DNA of 64,000 nucleotides from NCBI RefSeq assembly GCF_013426205.1, contig NC_089426.1, forward strand, positions 3,224,001-3,288,000. Reading direction: 5' to 3'. The translations under genes were made by a program, and so were the position numbers. Shown piece by piece: positions 49,266 through 59,833 of this stretch (its first letter is position 1; each line of letters starts with the position of its first letter). The notes beneath the pieces are model-generated. The model was not told the DNA's origin, did not search any database, and saw only the letters and a list, made by a program, of their open reading frames with translations. The stretch is from Metarhizium brunneum (taxonomy: Eukaryota > Ascomycota > Sordariomycetes > Hypocreales > Clavicipitaceae).

Positions 49266-50169
49266 ATGTGGTGGGCCGAGCGGCCTGAGCAGGGCTCACT
49301 TCGTGCCATTATTCAGGCACACAGTCGAAAATGCATCCTTGTCAGAGGCATTGCTTGGACTGGGACTCACCTTCGGATCTTGAATGTTCGGTTCCTGCGA
49401 GGAGATGAACAGCTAGCCAACGCGCGAAGCATGTGGCAGACTTGGCCGGGTGAGATCGCCGTGGAGGAATATCTGAGGTCTTCTCTCCGGACCGTGCAAA
49501 ATACTGGGATTCGCAAGGTCCTCGAGCTACTCGATATCTATAACCTAGGGCCGGTGCAATCCACATGTCCTCGGGCACATTCACCTTCATGCTAACTTGT
49601 GTTATAGGATCAAGTCGCTTGAACTGGACTTTGACGGCCGGGTTGTTGACGTTATACATACGGATGGAATTTTTAAGAGCGACACCGGCGACTCTTGCAT
49701 TGCTTACGTTAATCTAAATACAATAACCTTTCTGCGAAGAGCATACATCTGGGGGGCCCCGGGGGCCCCGGGGGCCCAGCTATCGCCATTTAACACTCCT
49801 ATGATACGCCTTCGACAAAAGAAGCAGCGTCGACTTACACCTCCAGACTTGGCCGAAGATCCCTATATACTATGCGTTTTGATCGCCCTAGCTCAGAAAC
49901 AACTAGAGGATCGAGACCAGACAGACGAACCCTTACGGGTGTCTTTGCTTGCCCTTCCAGGAGCGCGAGCAAGCCACCTCTACTTTTACACGGCTTGCTT
50001 CCCCTTCAGCTTTCTGAACAAGTTTACCGAGCCCTCTTTATTCCTCGAATGCCCTACTGTTTCAATTTCGTATGTGAAAATGCCATTGGACAAGCCTGAA
50101 GAGTTCCTTTGTCACCTGAAAGGCGTGCTGCTTGAGACGGATGCATTGGAGACAGAGGAAGAGTCATAG
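49266..50169 (+). pseudogene. Conserved-looking orphan gene, probably broken
   Basis: Two adjacent open frames appear to belong to one gene. The first (49266-49553) carries MWWAERPEQGSL and later EEYLRSSLRTVQNTGIRKVLELLDIYNL. The second begins in frame near 49615 (SLELDFDGRVVDVIHTDG) and runs to a stop at 50169, ending in KPEEFLCHLKGVLLE. Between them is a convincing intron 3' end (GCTAAC branch at 49591, TATAG at 49605-49607), and a GTGCAA donor lies at 49554. Splicing these two sites shifts the frame into an early stop. Only a non-canonical AAG acceptor at 49614 restores it. The second frame also contains a GGGGGCCCC tandem coding GAPGAPGA. No known domain or membrane segment. Either an unusual splice or a decayed gene. 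Confidence 0.45.
49751..49778. repeat. GC-only 9-bp tandem (GGGGGCCCC)
   Basis: About three units of GGGGGCCCC stand in a coding-like frame and read Gly-Ala-Pro repeats. Each unit is close to self-complementary, so the stretch can form a strong hairpin and is a likely slippage site. Confidence 0.7.
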
Positions 50170-50540
50170 CTGAAGCTTTGAAATGGACCGTCGAGGGAGC
50201 AAACGTTGCCAAAAGCAATGCGTGTTCAAATCGCTTAGTGAGTACGAATGGTTTCAACTCGGAGAGAATGCTATCCCTGTTTGCAAGAAACGCAATGCAA
50301 GATCCATTTGTCACGACTTGGGCCGCACTCCTCGAGGCTTACAACGCTGTCTACAAAAATAAAAGAGCAGTTGGGTTCGTGGACACTTCATTTCAAACCT
50401 AAATGCCAGATGCCTCTGAATACTAATGACGGTACAGAACAGGGGTATCGTCACATGTGTTGTTTGATGGCATCTCTTTTGTTCTCCGAATGGCCACTCA
50501 CTGCCTTTGTTGACGACTTTGGACGTCATTGGCAAGATAG

Positions 50541-51073
50541 ATGCGAATTTGGAGGGTAGAGTGTCTTATCGGTGGAGATGTGGTTGGCCTATTGCTTGGA
50601 GACAATATTCAAATACTTGATGGTAATCTTATTTCACCAAGAACAGCGTGGGTGGTTGCGCCATCCTCATTAGCGTGTGAGTCGGCAAGTTGCAAGCTTG
50701 GATGAGCACAAGTTACTGATTCGCTTTGCTAGGTGCTGCAGAAACAACAGAAATAGCAATATTCATTTATTTGACCTTTTTAGCCTTGTCTGTTGCTGTG
50801 ATGTATTGCGTTGAAAAGCTCGACAAGTCTTTTGCGATGTGGTGCTATAAGAAGCGCCGGCACCCGATGGTCTTTGTACACATGGACGGTCCAAAATGCA
50901 TGGTTATTGTGCTTGATTCAGGACGAACAATAATGCCTTTGATGTATCTCTTTGTATTGCAAGGCAAGATTGCCGGTGGGGAGAATAGAGGTCTGGTGAT
51001 GCAAGACGGGATTCTGCAGATGATATTCAGTGCCGATTACTCGGTACACACTGCGGTCGAATTCGAGAAGTGA
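50541..51073 (+). CDS. Small predicted membrane protein, hypothetical
   Basis: Model: exon 50541-50676 and exon 50733-51073, with a GTGAGT donor, TTACTGAT branch-like sequence and GCTAG acceptor (56-bp intron). The phase matches across the junction and gives 158 residues. Residues 1-45 contain ECLIGGDVVGLLLGDNIQIL, and one hydrophobic segment (IAIFIYLTFLALSVAVMYC, about 53-71) is a likely membrane span. A basic cluster, WCYKKRRHP, follows it. No family is recognised. The first exon is not seen as a long open frame by itself, but the consistent codon phase supports it. It lies just downstream of the probably broken gene and could be its distal remnant rather than an independent gene. Confidence 0.42.
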
Positions 51074-51649
51074 GAATTGACAACTGACAGCTGAGGACAG
51101 GGAATCAACTTTTCATGCCACATGAAGGGCGAAACTGGCCAGATGTCGCGCCCACGTCGTTGATTAATGCGCCTGCGGTGCAACTCTGAATCCACAGCCT
51201 CCACCCAACAGCCCACACAGCAGTGACACGACGTGCTCGAGGGATACTGGCCATGCTGCATCTCTCTCGGCCGCTTGTCCAGCTCCTGTTCATGCTGATG
51301 GCCTGATGCAAGTGATAATGGCAACGACGCCGTAACTGCGCCGTAGGTACGGGCGAGTCCGTAGTGTGCGTACCGAGTGCTACTCTGGGCCCTGAGGACC
51401 CGGACAAAGCTGGCCTCCCACGTCCAGCCCCACTGTCGCCCGTCTCGGCCAGTCTCACGCACGCTCAATGTCCCGGTCATTGTCCGTCATCCATCATCCG
51501 TCATCCATCATCTACCACGGCCATCCTCTATCCTCGAATTGCTCTCGCTCAAACTCTCGCCATCGCTTGTATTTCGACCCCTGAATCCACAGACAGGATA
51601 GCATCTCACGCGGCGGGCTGCACCGCTCTCGGCTTCACCCGGCCCCAAC
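51074..51649. other. Intergenic, EAF promoter and leader
   Basis: No gene. A CATCCATCATCCGT tandem (51488-51515) and CT-rich sequence precede the EAF start codon. Confidence 0.5.
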
Positions 51650-52717
51650 ATGGCTGGTCTGATCGACCCGACCGTCGCGGGCAAGTATCCCGTCATTCTC
51701 GGCGATGGGCTGCTGGGAAAGACGTCCAACGAAATATTCACAGGCATTAGATGTACGCATTCTACAACAACGACTCCCAATTGCCGCTCTGCTTCTTGCT
51801 AACACCCCAGCTCAGATAACCACAAACCTGTGCTATCCTCCGACGATGCTCCCAACAGTGCCCGCCTCAAGCCTTCGCTCCCCGGCAAAACAGACTCATA
51901 CGACTTGTCGTTTACAGACGACGACGGCGCGTACCTATACACCGGCTCGAGAAACACCAGCAGCAGTCAATATGTCCTGCACTTCGATAGCGAGCGCAAG
52001 GCCTTTATCCTCGACAAGATCGACTCCACATTCAACATGAACGTCACCCGGCTGCCGGGGAACTCGGACTCGGCCCGTCTAAGTCGGCAGTATCCTCACC
52101 TCGACAGCAAACAAGGAGCAGAAGCGCAGCCCCAGCGAGCCGCTGCGAAAAAGACCACCGCACCCAAGGGCACATCTGCGACCTCGGCTGCAAAGTCACA
52201 ACCCAAAGAACCCAAGCGCAAGGCGGAGAAGAAGCAGCAAGCCAAAGAAGTGGCTCTGTCTTTCCCCGAGCCACAAAGGGAGAAGCCCAAGCCCAAACCA
52301 AGCTCCTTTGACGAAGAGGAGGACGAGGACGAAGATGATGACGGGGGCTTGCTGATCGAGTACCCCGGTGCCGACACTACTGCTAGACAAACCGACTTTT
52401 CGCCAGCATTCCCACCCCCGAGGCGGTTTGACGACTTTATGGACCAGCGAGACTCCGAGGCCGATGATGCGGATGGGGAGAGTGACGACGAACCAGACAT
52501 GGACTTCAAGCTACCTAGTCCTGTGAATCATCATCGACCGGAACCGACGGACGAAGACGCCATGGAGATGGAGCATGACGAGGGCGACGGCGACGTTGGC
52601 GATGATTTGGAGGATGTTCTAGAGAAGGAGATGGAGGAGGCGTTTGAGGATCTGGCGAATAGCCAGGAGGAAACGCCCATGGGAGGCGACGAGAGCGAGA
52701 TTAGCGAAGAGGACTAA
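51650..52717 (+). CDS. ELL-associated factor (EAF) transcription elongation protein
   Basis: Exons 51650-51752 and 51816-52717, with a GTACGC donor, TGCTAAC branch and CTCAG acceptor, give 334 residues. The first 120 or so residues form the EAF domain: YPVILGDGLLG, YNHKPVLSSDDAPNSARLKPSLPGKTDSYDL, then a YVLHFDSERKAFILDKIDSTFNMNVTRLPGN segment, all in family order. EAF proteins bind ELL and promote RNA polymerase II elongation in the nucleus; fission yeast Eaf1 works with Ell1. The rest is Lys-rich, then strongly acidic (DEEEDEDEDDDGG and a Glu/Asp tail), as in other EAFs. It ends 278 bp from the convergent GFA-domain gene. Function is a confident family assignment. Confidence 0.9.
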
Positions 52718-52995
52718 TGAAATGCCAAACGGGCTCGATTTATGGCGTCTCGGGCAAAAAAGAAAAAAGCGCGAATAGAAGTGTATAGATTCCGAGTTGA
52801 AATTTCCAGCGTGGAACAGCCGGCGTTGGGGGTGTGATTTGAAAAGAAAAGACCGCCTTGGTATTATACTACACTTGAATGAAGCTTATTTGTTTTGTTT
52901 CCCAGTCTGATGCACCCCCCTCACGCGAATTGAACATGAGCTATTGTCCGTCGGTCATCCTCATGGTCAGCTCATCACGCATCCAGATCACCCGG

Positions 52996-53557
52996 CTAGC
53001 GAGGCTCCCTCCTCCCCAGCAGGACAACCTCGCCCTCGCCCTCGCCTTCCTCGTCGTCGTACTTGTACCTGTCCCCGGGTAAGTGGTCCGTCACGCCGTC
53101 GATCTCGGCGCCGCAGAAGAGGTGCCGCTCCGCATACGTCAGCAGGCGGCCGTGCTCGCGCAGCGCCTCCGCGTCGAAGCACCCGACGCACATGCTGATC
53201 CTGTCCGACGCCTCGTGGCGCCAGAACAGGAGCGAGCCGCAGCGGGAGCAGAACCCGCGCGCGTTCCCCGGCGACGCGCGGTACTCCGAGAGCGTCGCCG
53301 AGGACGTGTACCTCAGCGAGGAGACGGGGACCCTGTGCACCCGGAAGATGAGCGAGCCCGTCTGCTTGCGGCACTGGGAGCACTGGCACGTTGAGCACTG
53401 GGCGTGGGGACCTGTTAGCTGGGCGGCGGAAGGGGGAAGGGGGGGAGGGGGGCCCTGTGTTGTTTACTTGCGCGGTGAAGTCGTGGTCTGCTGGGAATGT
53501 GATTGTGTAGCGGACGCCTTCGCAGAGACAGCCGCCGGAGATGGTGGTGGGAGCCAT
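52996..53557 (-). CDS. GFA (glutathione-dependent formaldehyde-activating-like) domain protein
   Basis: Minus-strand exons 53557-53468 and 53397-52996 give 163 residues. The 70-bp intron has a GTAAAC donor and GCCCAG acceptor. Zinc ligands stand in the usual Mss4-like arrangement: GGCLCEGVRY (C10, C12), CSTCQCSQCRKQTGS (C31, C34, C36, C39), then FCSRCGSLLFW. The GFA family is named after a bacterial enzyme that condenses formaldehyde with glutathione, but most fungal members have no known substrate, so no reaction is claimed. Small soluble protein without signal peptide. The GC-rich second exon differs in base composition from neighbouring coding regions. Convergent with EAF and upstream promoter shared with nothing obvious. 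Confidence 0.88.
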
Positions 53558-53908
53558 TATTGATGCTTGTTTGGGGTGTGCCTGGTGGTTCTGTCGAGGT
53601 TTGCGACAGATTGTGGTTATTTTGGCATTGAACACTGACGGTGACGAGGAATCACCGAGTTGGTAATACTCGCGGTGAGCTGAATGTGTCATTGACGCCT
53701 TTCGGCAACAGATGGTGATGGGCGGCGGCATGCGTGAAACGGCAAGACCAGCCCCCGCCGCGATTTGCATAGGCTAGAGTTGGTGTGGCGTCGGGAAGGG
53801 CATCATCTGTGGGCATCATGATGATTGGTGAGGGAAACATTTTGATGCATTTTCCTGTCTCATGGCGGGTATATCGTATACATGGTATTCTGTCCACGTC
53901 TAATATGA
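53558..53908. other. Intergenic between GFA-domain gene and POP1 3' end
   Basis: A 351-bp gap in a tandem minus-strand pair. It contains the GFA promoter and the POP1 3' end. Nothing else seen. Confidence 0.5.
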
Positions 53909-56659
53909 CTATATCGCCTCCCATTTTGCTATCCAGCCGACATTCTCGCCGGCGTTTCTTACTATACATAACCGTCCTTCTTTGCTGTTTGCTTTCACGC
54001 CGGGTATTACTTTCTCGGCGGCCACACTGCCAATGGCTGCTGCTTTGCCGTCGGCAAGACAATATGAGCCGGATGTCACGAAACCGATTAGGTCCTTGGC
54101 ATCGGGAACTAGGGGATGGCCGCCGATGTCGACCTGGTTTGGTGCAGGGGGTGGATGGGCGACCGGTGGTGCTGTGAGTTCCCGAGCGAGAAGCTGCATC
54201 CGGGACTCCATGTTTGTGGTTTTGGCCGTGGTTCGAGCCCGTTTAGATGAGGAATTGCATCCCTGCGGGACCTTGGAGAGCCATTGGGCGCGTAAATCGT
54301 GCGGCAAATCGGAGCTGTTGTCCTGTGCTATAGTGGATGGGACTTCGGCGTTTGAAGACGTCGGTGCTGGAACTGGTTGTTGAGGAAGTCTATAGATTCT
54401 GGCGCATGTAGTTACTGTGCCGCGTGATAAGAGTGTGATGCGAACATTCATGATGGCATTGGGTGGGAGTTTAGGCGGAGAGTCTTGAGACGTGACTGCC
54501 TTGGAAAAATCTGCGCTTGAAACTAAATTCAGTAGCTTCAATGATGGAGGGTTCGGCGACGTATTGGGTGCAGAGACTGGCTGAACATCGTCCATGGCAT
54601 CTTGATCGTCGGTTTTGTCTGCTTGGACAAACTCGGGTTCGGTGGTGGTGGTTGTGGTCTTTGGAGGCGCAGGTAAGTCGAAAAGAAATTCATAATCGCA
54701 AGCTAGACCATCGCCAATTTCGCCTTTCCTGCCGGCCCCCAGGTCCAATGTTGTCCACGAGGTTCTCTTGCTCTTGGGACGCCTGTCATATGCTCGTTGC
54801 CTCTTTTGCCGCTCTTCCAACTCCCACTCAGCACCCGAATCAGTGCCCATGAAGTCCGTTGGAAACCATGATAGCCCTCGTTCAAACGCAACTTGCATTG
54901 TCTCGTTTAACCCACCAAACCGAGGATTCATACCCGATACGAGAGGGCAGTGGACCATGCTATACCACAAGGGCAGAACACATTTCCACGGCATGAGCAC
55001 CACCCACGTTCCCTGGGCCTGTGTGCTTGTAGGTGAGCGAGACGCAAGTAGAATTACGGGAATAGGAGGGTCTATTTGGCCGGGCTTTAAAAACGACCCA
55101 GGGCTTATTGCACCCCTTCTCCTGTTGATGGTCTTTTGTGACGGCAAGCATGTGGCTTGGAAGCGACTGGTTCTGTCAAACAGTTTATAGGGCTCCAGTT
55201 GCTCTTCTGCCGGCCAATCTGCCAATATCTCTAAAAGCTTGCACTCAGCTTCGGAATCATCTGAAAATTCCATTTTTCGAGGTGGGTGTCTCAGACGGGG
55301 GTCTTGTATTGAGAATCCAAGAACTGAATTTGCTGGTAATGAGGCGGGATTAGTTAGACCCTTTAGGGACCTGAAAAGACTGGCGTGCTTGTTTTTGGGC
55401 CTCTCCTCTGTTGAGTAGGGTGTCATGGTGCTCAAAAGAGCTTCTGTAGACGCAGGACCGGTGAGTTCGATGCTGCCAATTTCAAACCTCAAATCTTCGA
55501 CAAAAACGCCCGATCCCTTCATCTTGGACAGACGTACTAGCTCGGCGAAGACCTCCAGGAATGCTGCCGGATTTACTCTTATGTAGAGTTGCCGCTTGGC
55601 CTGGCTCCCATTTGCTGCATTTTCTGCAGCCACGGGCTCTGGATTCCATATAATCGTAGCTGGACACATGACTCTGTTCAGACCGTCCTGTGGCCGTGAA
55701 ATGCAGCCCGACCATGCCTTCAACCCCATCCTCCATTTCGTGCCTTTGTCATTCCAACACGATTCTTGCATAACCCCGACGCTCTTGAGAGTCTTCTCTA
55801 TGCCATCAGGGCTTCCATACACGCCAATTGTGCTCATGTAACTCATATCCCAAACCATGGTCCCCCTCTCGCCTTGGGCACGATGAGTTGGCCGATAGAT
55901 CTTCTCTGTTGGCGTCAAGGGGATAGCAAAGCGCCACAGAGGATTCTTGGGATCAGTCATATGCGCTCTTTTGGCATGCCACTTGTGAGTCGGTAACCAA
56001 GTCTTATTGATCTGCCTTTTGCGAAACCTGGCCGGCGGTGTGGGAGGGCTGTTGAGCTGGTTTCTTCGAATTTTCGGTTTAGGCTGCCGTCTAGCCAACC
56101 GTTCGGCTTCGGTGGCAAGTGATTTTCCTTCACTTTGGGCAGATTTTTCTTTTTTTAGTAACCTTTTGCGCTTCCTCGCCGCCAGAACACCCTGGCGTTT
56201 TGCCGATTCCGCTCGTATTCTCGCCCTTGTTGTCTTTGGTTTTCGTTTTCTAGATTCAACCAGGGGGGTATTGTCGTCTTCCATCTCTCTTCTGGCCCTT
56301 GCTCTCAGTCTTCGCGGCACTCTTTTCGGATTATGGCTTGCTGTTCGACGTCGCAACCCTCGTGGGACTTGCTGGAATGCACGGGTCGAGCTGACAGCTT
56401 GGGAAGTGGCCATGCTCTGCTCGAGAGACCGAATCTCGAATTCACGCGCGGCAACAAAGGCCGGAAGGTCGAGTTCGCCATCTTTCAATGCTGCATCGGC
56501 TGGCTGGGCCGGGATGTGTCGCGCCGAGTGCGTTTTCGCTCTCTTTTGACGAAATGCGTCACCGCGAGCACTTGCCGAGGCATTGGCAGAGCCTGGCACA
56601 GCGTTACGCTTCCCTGTGGCAGAGGCAGATGGACCACCGGATGACGGCTTCGGAGCCAT
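53909..56659 (-). CDS. pop1: RNase P/MRP subunit POP1
   Basis: An intronless minus-strand gene of 916 residues. POP1 is the large protein of nuclear RNase P and RNase MRP, needed for tRNA 5' processing and rRNA maturation. An N-terminal LPAFVAAREFEIRSLEQ segment, then RGLRRRTASHNPKRVPRRLR with other Arg/Lys-rich runs, and WLPTHKWHAKRAHM are signature POP1 blocks. The middle has WSGCISRPQDGLNRV, and the POPLD domain has GTWVVLMPWKCVLPLWYSMVH with GGLNETMQVAFERGLSWFPTDFMG. The C-terminus (IGFVTSGSYCLADGKAAAIG and GWIAKWEAI) is also conserved. The frame is open two codons further, from a GTG at 56665, but the ATG at 56659 is the start. Acts with the RNA-related neighbours SSZ1 and RRP40 only in a broad sense. 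Confidence 0.95.
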   Translation of the reverse strand: MAPKPSSGGPSASATGKRNAVPGSANASASARGDAFRQKRAKTHSARHIPAQPADAALKDGELDLPAFVAAREFEIRSLEQSMATSQAVSSTRAFQQVPRGLRRRTASHNPKRVPRRLRARARREMEDDNTPLVESRKRKPKTTRARIRAESAKRQGVLAARKRKRLLKKEKSAQSEGKSLATEAERLARRQPKPKIRRNQLNSPPTPPARFRKRQINKTWLPTHKWHAKRAHMTDPKNPLWRFAIPLTPTEKIYRPTHRAQGERGTMVWDMSYMSTIGVYGSPDGIEKTLKSVGVMQESCWNDKGTKWRMGLKAWSGCISRPQDGLNRVMCPATIIWNPEPVAAENAANGSQAKRQLYIRVNPAAFLEVFAELVRLSKMKGSGVFVEDLRFEIGSIELTGPASTEALLSTMTPYSTEERPKNKHASLFRSLKGLTNPASLPANSVLGFSIQDPRLRHPPRKMEFSDDSEAECKLLEILADWPAEEQLEPYKLFDRTSRFQATCLPSQKTINRRRGAISPGSFLKPGQIDPPIPVILLASRSPTSTQAQGTWVVLMPWKCVLPLWYSMVHCPLVSGMNPRFGGLNETMQVAFERGLSWFPTDFMGTDSGAEWELEERQKRQRAYDRRPKSKRTSWTTLDLGAGRKGEIGDGLACDYEFLFDLPAPPKTTTTTTEPEFVQADKTDDQDAMDDVQPVSAPNTSPNPPSLKLLNLVSSADFSKAVTSQDSPPKLPPNAIMNVRITLLSRGTVTTCARIYRLPQQPVPAPTSSNAEVPSTIAQDNSSDLPHDLRAQWLSKVPQGCNSSSKRARTTAKTTNMESRMQLLARELTAPPVAHPPPAPNQVDIGGHPLVPDAKDLIGFVTSGSYCLADGKAAAIGSVAAEKVIPGVKANSKEGRLCIVRNAGENVGWIAKWEAI

Positions 56660-57503
56660 AGTCACTGGGCTATGATGGCCAAGCCTGCCGAATGCGTGCC
56701 ATGTGGTCTATCGTATGCGTGTTGATGTGATTGATACGCGACTTGGCTCAGAAATTTGACACGGCCCACTGCTGCAGCTTTATCGATAGGCGGTGGCCCA
56801 CTATGGTCCGGGCTTGGAAAGGGACATGAGCAATTCTTAAGGTTCATTGGAGTACCGTCACGTAGACATGCACAATTTCAGCTTGGTCAACATTTCAATG
56901 CCACCAGAACTTCTCGTAGTGTTTAGCCACAAGGTTCCCTATTAGTAGACTATCTGGGACGCAATCAAGGCAACTGGCGTTGTCGGGCCTAGCCATTTAA
57001 TAGCAATAGCTGACCCCGCGTATAGAAACAAGAATTGAACCTTCATAGACCCAAGCGTATCCGTTGAGCAGCTTTGCTTCAAAATGCGTAGTATTTGGTT
57101 AACCAACTGCTGGATGAACTGATGGCCCTGAATCCTTCACTGGTGAGACTGGGGCCTCAAGGGTTAGGGTTAAGTTGTAGCTGTCTGGGTACCCAGTTTT
57201 CCTCCTGTCCATCCATTGATTGATTTTGTTCTTGCGCCTCGCTTCCCTCGTTGCCACAACAAGCGCTTTATCTCTTTCTCTTTCAGGTTGCTTAAATCGC
57301 CTCATCATTTCGCCAAATTGTCCCGCAAAAGTCCTCCATTCTGCAGTAGCGCCGCCGCTCCGGGATCGCCGGCACGTGCCTCCGTCGCTCGAGGCTGCGA
57401 GAGCCTCACTCACTCCGGCGCCCGTGCTCCGTCTCAAGCGTCTGGTCTCAAGCGTCTCAAGCGTCATCACCCACACCTGCGCACCATCAAACCCCAGCAG
57501 CCC
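56660..57503. other. Divergent promoter region, POP1 and NT-C2 genes
   Basis: No gene supported. Two telomere-like TTAGGG units (GGGTTAGGGTTA) lie at 57161-57172. Frames at 57216-57557 are probably leader. Confidence 0.5.
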
Positions 57504-59348
57504 ATGACCTCTATCAGTAAGCCTAAAATTCCGAACGCCCCGTTCCCTCGTGCCTAAATAAGTGCCTGTGTCCGTCTTGTCTTTGTGTGTGAGTGGTGCA
57601 TTCTGGCATGGCAGTCTAATTCTGGATTCGGTTTTTTAAATCCCCCTTCAAAACACCTCGAGACATTTTTCGCTCTAGTGTGCAAGCGCCAGCTCTTCTC
57701 AACTGCCTGCCTGTTCATGCCGGACGCCAAGGGCCACGACTTCTTTCGGAAACGCGCGCCGTTCAAGTGAACTCGGTTGGATTAAGCACGCTCATCACCC
57801 ACCACTTACCACTCACCACTCACTCCTCAACCACTTGCTTGCATCGGTTGTTTCCTCATTGCATTGATGCATTGCTGCATGGAGCCTCAATTACAAAAAA
57901 CACCGAATCGCTAACATGAAATTTTTGTCCACAGTGGGCAAGGCTCGCAGGGTGAGTGTCGTCTCCTTCGACATTGAGTTCTCGCAATCGAGGCCACTTT
58001 TGCTAACAATGCCTCAAGCCCAAATTCGAATTACATCTCAAGGTTGGACGGGCCCGACACTCTTTGTTGCACACCTCTCCTAGTTGTCATGTCTAATACA
58101 ATCCCTCTACAGATTTATGATTTAAACAACATCCCCCTCGTGTCTGGCAGCTCATTCATCAAATGGCATCTCTCGCACTCAATGCACGCCGAGCATCGAG
58201 GGCGCACCGGGAAATGCCCCATTTCCAACCACAAAGTTGACTACGGCTACAGCAAACTGATTCCCGGAGTCCGAATCTCCATGGAGAAGAACAACAGCCT
58301 GACCGAGTGCCCCATGGAGTTTGAGATTGTCCAAGAATTTGCCGTCGCTGAAAAGATCACCCTTGGCTACGTCAAGCTCAATCTAGCCGAGTACGTGGAA
58401 GAGAGCGAGTCATTCAGCCGTGAAGCAGGGTCGCCGCCTCGAAAACGCAGCAGCATCGGCGTCAGCCCGACTCCCGCTGATGGCGGCGCCAGGCCTGAAA
58501 ATCGCATCGTGGAGGAGGGCATCGTGAGGAGATATCTCATGTCAGACAGCAAGATCAACAGCACGCTCAAGATTGGCATCCTCATGGTACAAGTAGACGG
58601 AGAGCGCAACTTTGTCGCGCCAGCACTGAAAACCGCCCCCGTGTTTGGCGGCATCGCAGGATTAGTAGCACCCGAAGCTGAGGATGACACATCACGTACG
58701 CTTCTCCCCCCCCTTCCCCCTTTTCCCCCAGCCATGTCACTTGCTGCTAACGCGGCTTCAGCGATGCCCAGTATTTCAAAGCCCAGGGATGCAGCCGAGG
58801 TGCACGACCTCTACCGCCGGACCCTCGCGGCCTCCTGGTCCCGGCAGCCTAATGAGCTACCGGCCGACGAGTGCATCGAGGACATCTTCTCCGGCGGCAA
58901 CGGCTGGGGCACCAAGAAGGAGGCGCACGACAATCACAACAGCGACGAGGGTGAGGCGGAGCCCTTGGCCGGCACCCTTCGGCCCAGCGACTTCCGCCGA
59001 TACGCCAACCACCACAACAGCCATGACGGGAGCCACGGCCGGCATAGCCGCGACAAGAGCGCGTCTAGCGACAGGAGCGTGTCCACCGTCACCGGAGGGT
59101 CCGGCGGCAACGGCACCGGGGGCCACAGGCGCGGAGGCCGGTTCGTCAACGAGGATGGTAGGGATGCCCGCGACGACGACCTCGGCAGCAGCAGGAGTGG
59201 CAGCATGGGCAGTCTGGCGCCGACACTGGGCAGCAGTAGTGATGGCGGGAGAGGCGAGCCCGCCATGAGGAGGGCCAGGGAGGTGGACGAGTTTGAGGTG
59301 AGGGAGGACTTGGTAGCGTGGAAGTTGCCCGGCAGCGTGGAAGCTTGA
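57504..59348 (+). CDS. NT-C2 (EEIG1/EHBP1-type) domain protein
   Basis: Preferred model: exons 57504-57516, 57935-57951, 58019-58042, 58113-58695 and 58762-59348, giving 407 residues. The alternative start at 57916 (MKFLSTVGKARR) is also in frame but lies inside an excellent intron 3' end (GCTAAC branch at 57911, CCACAG). The 24-nt exon 58019-58042 codes PKFELHLK, the first strand of the domain, and uses an AAG acceptor. The domain continues IYDLNNIPLVSGSSFIKWHL, HRGRTGKCPISNHKVDYGY, and EKITLGYVKLNLAEYVE, with SKINSTLKIGILMVQVDGE. NT-C2 domains are C2-like membrane-targeting modules in endocytic or actin-linked proteins. The tail is Ser/Gly/Asn-rich and disordered. The last intron (66 bp) has length divisible by three, so retention would add 22 residues. 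Role inferred only. Confidence 0.82.
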
Positions 59349-59833
59349 ACTGAACCATTGGCAATTCAGTGACACGACACGACATGTATTTTCTCGAGGT
59401 TTTGTAGCCGGCGTTTTGATAAAGTGACTCTGATACCTTGCCGCTTAGCTGGCCCTAATGGCATCTTCTCCCTTCTGCAACCCGCCCATGATTTGCTCCG
59501 TCCACCAAACACTGACACCCATCCCATCCCAACCGAATACTTTTCAAATCCATCACATTCAAGTAAACTAGTCGTATTGATCATGTATAATTACCATACA
59601 CCTATTTATTTATCCCGTCTCGATATCGAGAATCACGCTGTCTAATTCCGTGGAGGCAAACCATGCTCCTTGCCACTTCCACATTTTGTCCACCAATCTA
59701 TCAATAGTGTCCCCCTTTTTGGTCATGTCAAAAACAAACAAAAAAAAGACAAGACAAACGAAGCCCCATACTGAACAAAAGATAGGGTTAATCCACAAGC
59801 TCCTGTCCTCAACTCCCTTTCCGGGACAAAAAT
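59349..59833. other. Intergenic between convergent NT-C2 and SSZ1 genes
   Basis: 3' flanks of both genes, with an A-rich run at 59728-59748. No gene. Confidence 0.5.

Noticed and set aside
58857..59375. 172-codon antisense frame with Ala/Val-rich content
   Set aside because: Shadow of the GC-rich Ser/Gly tail of the NT-C2 gene.
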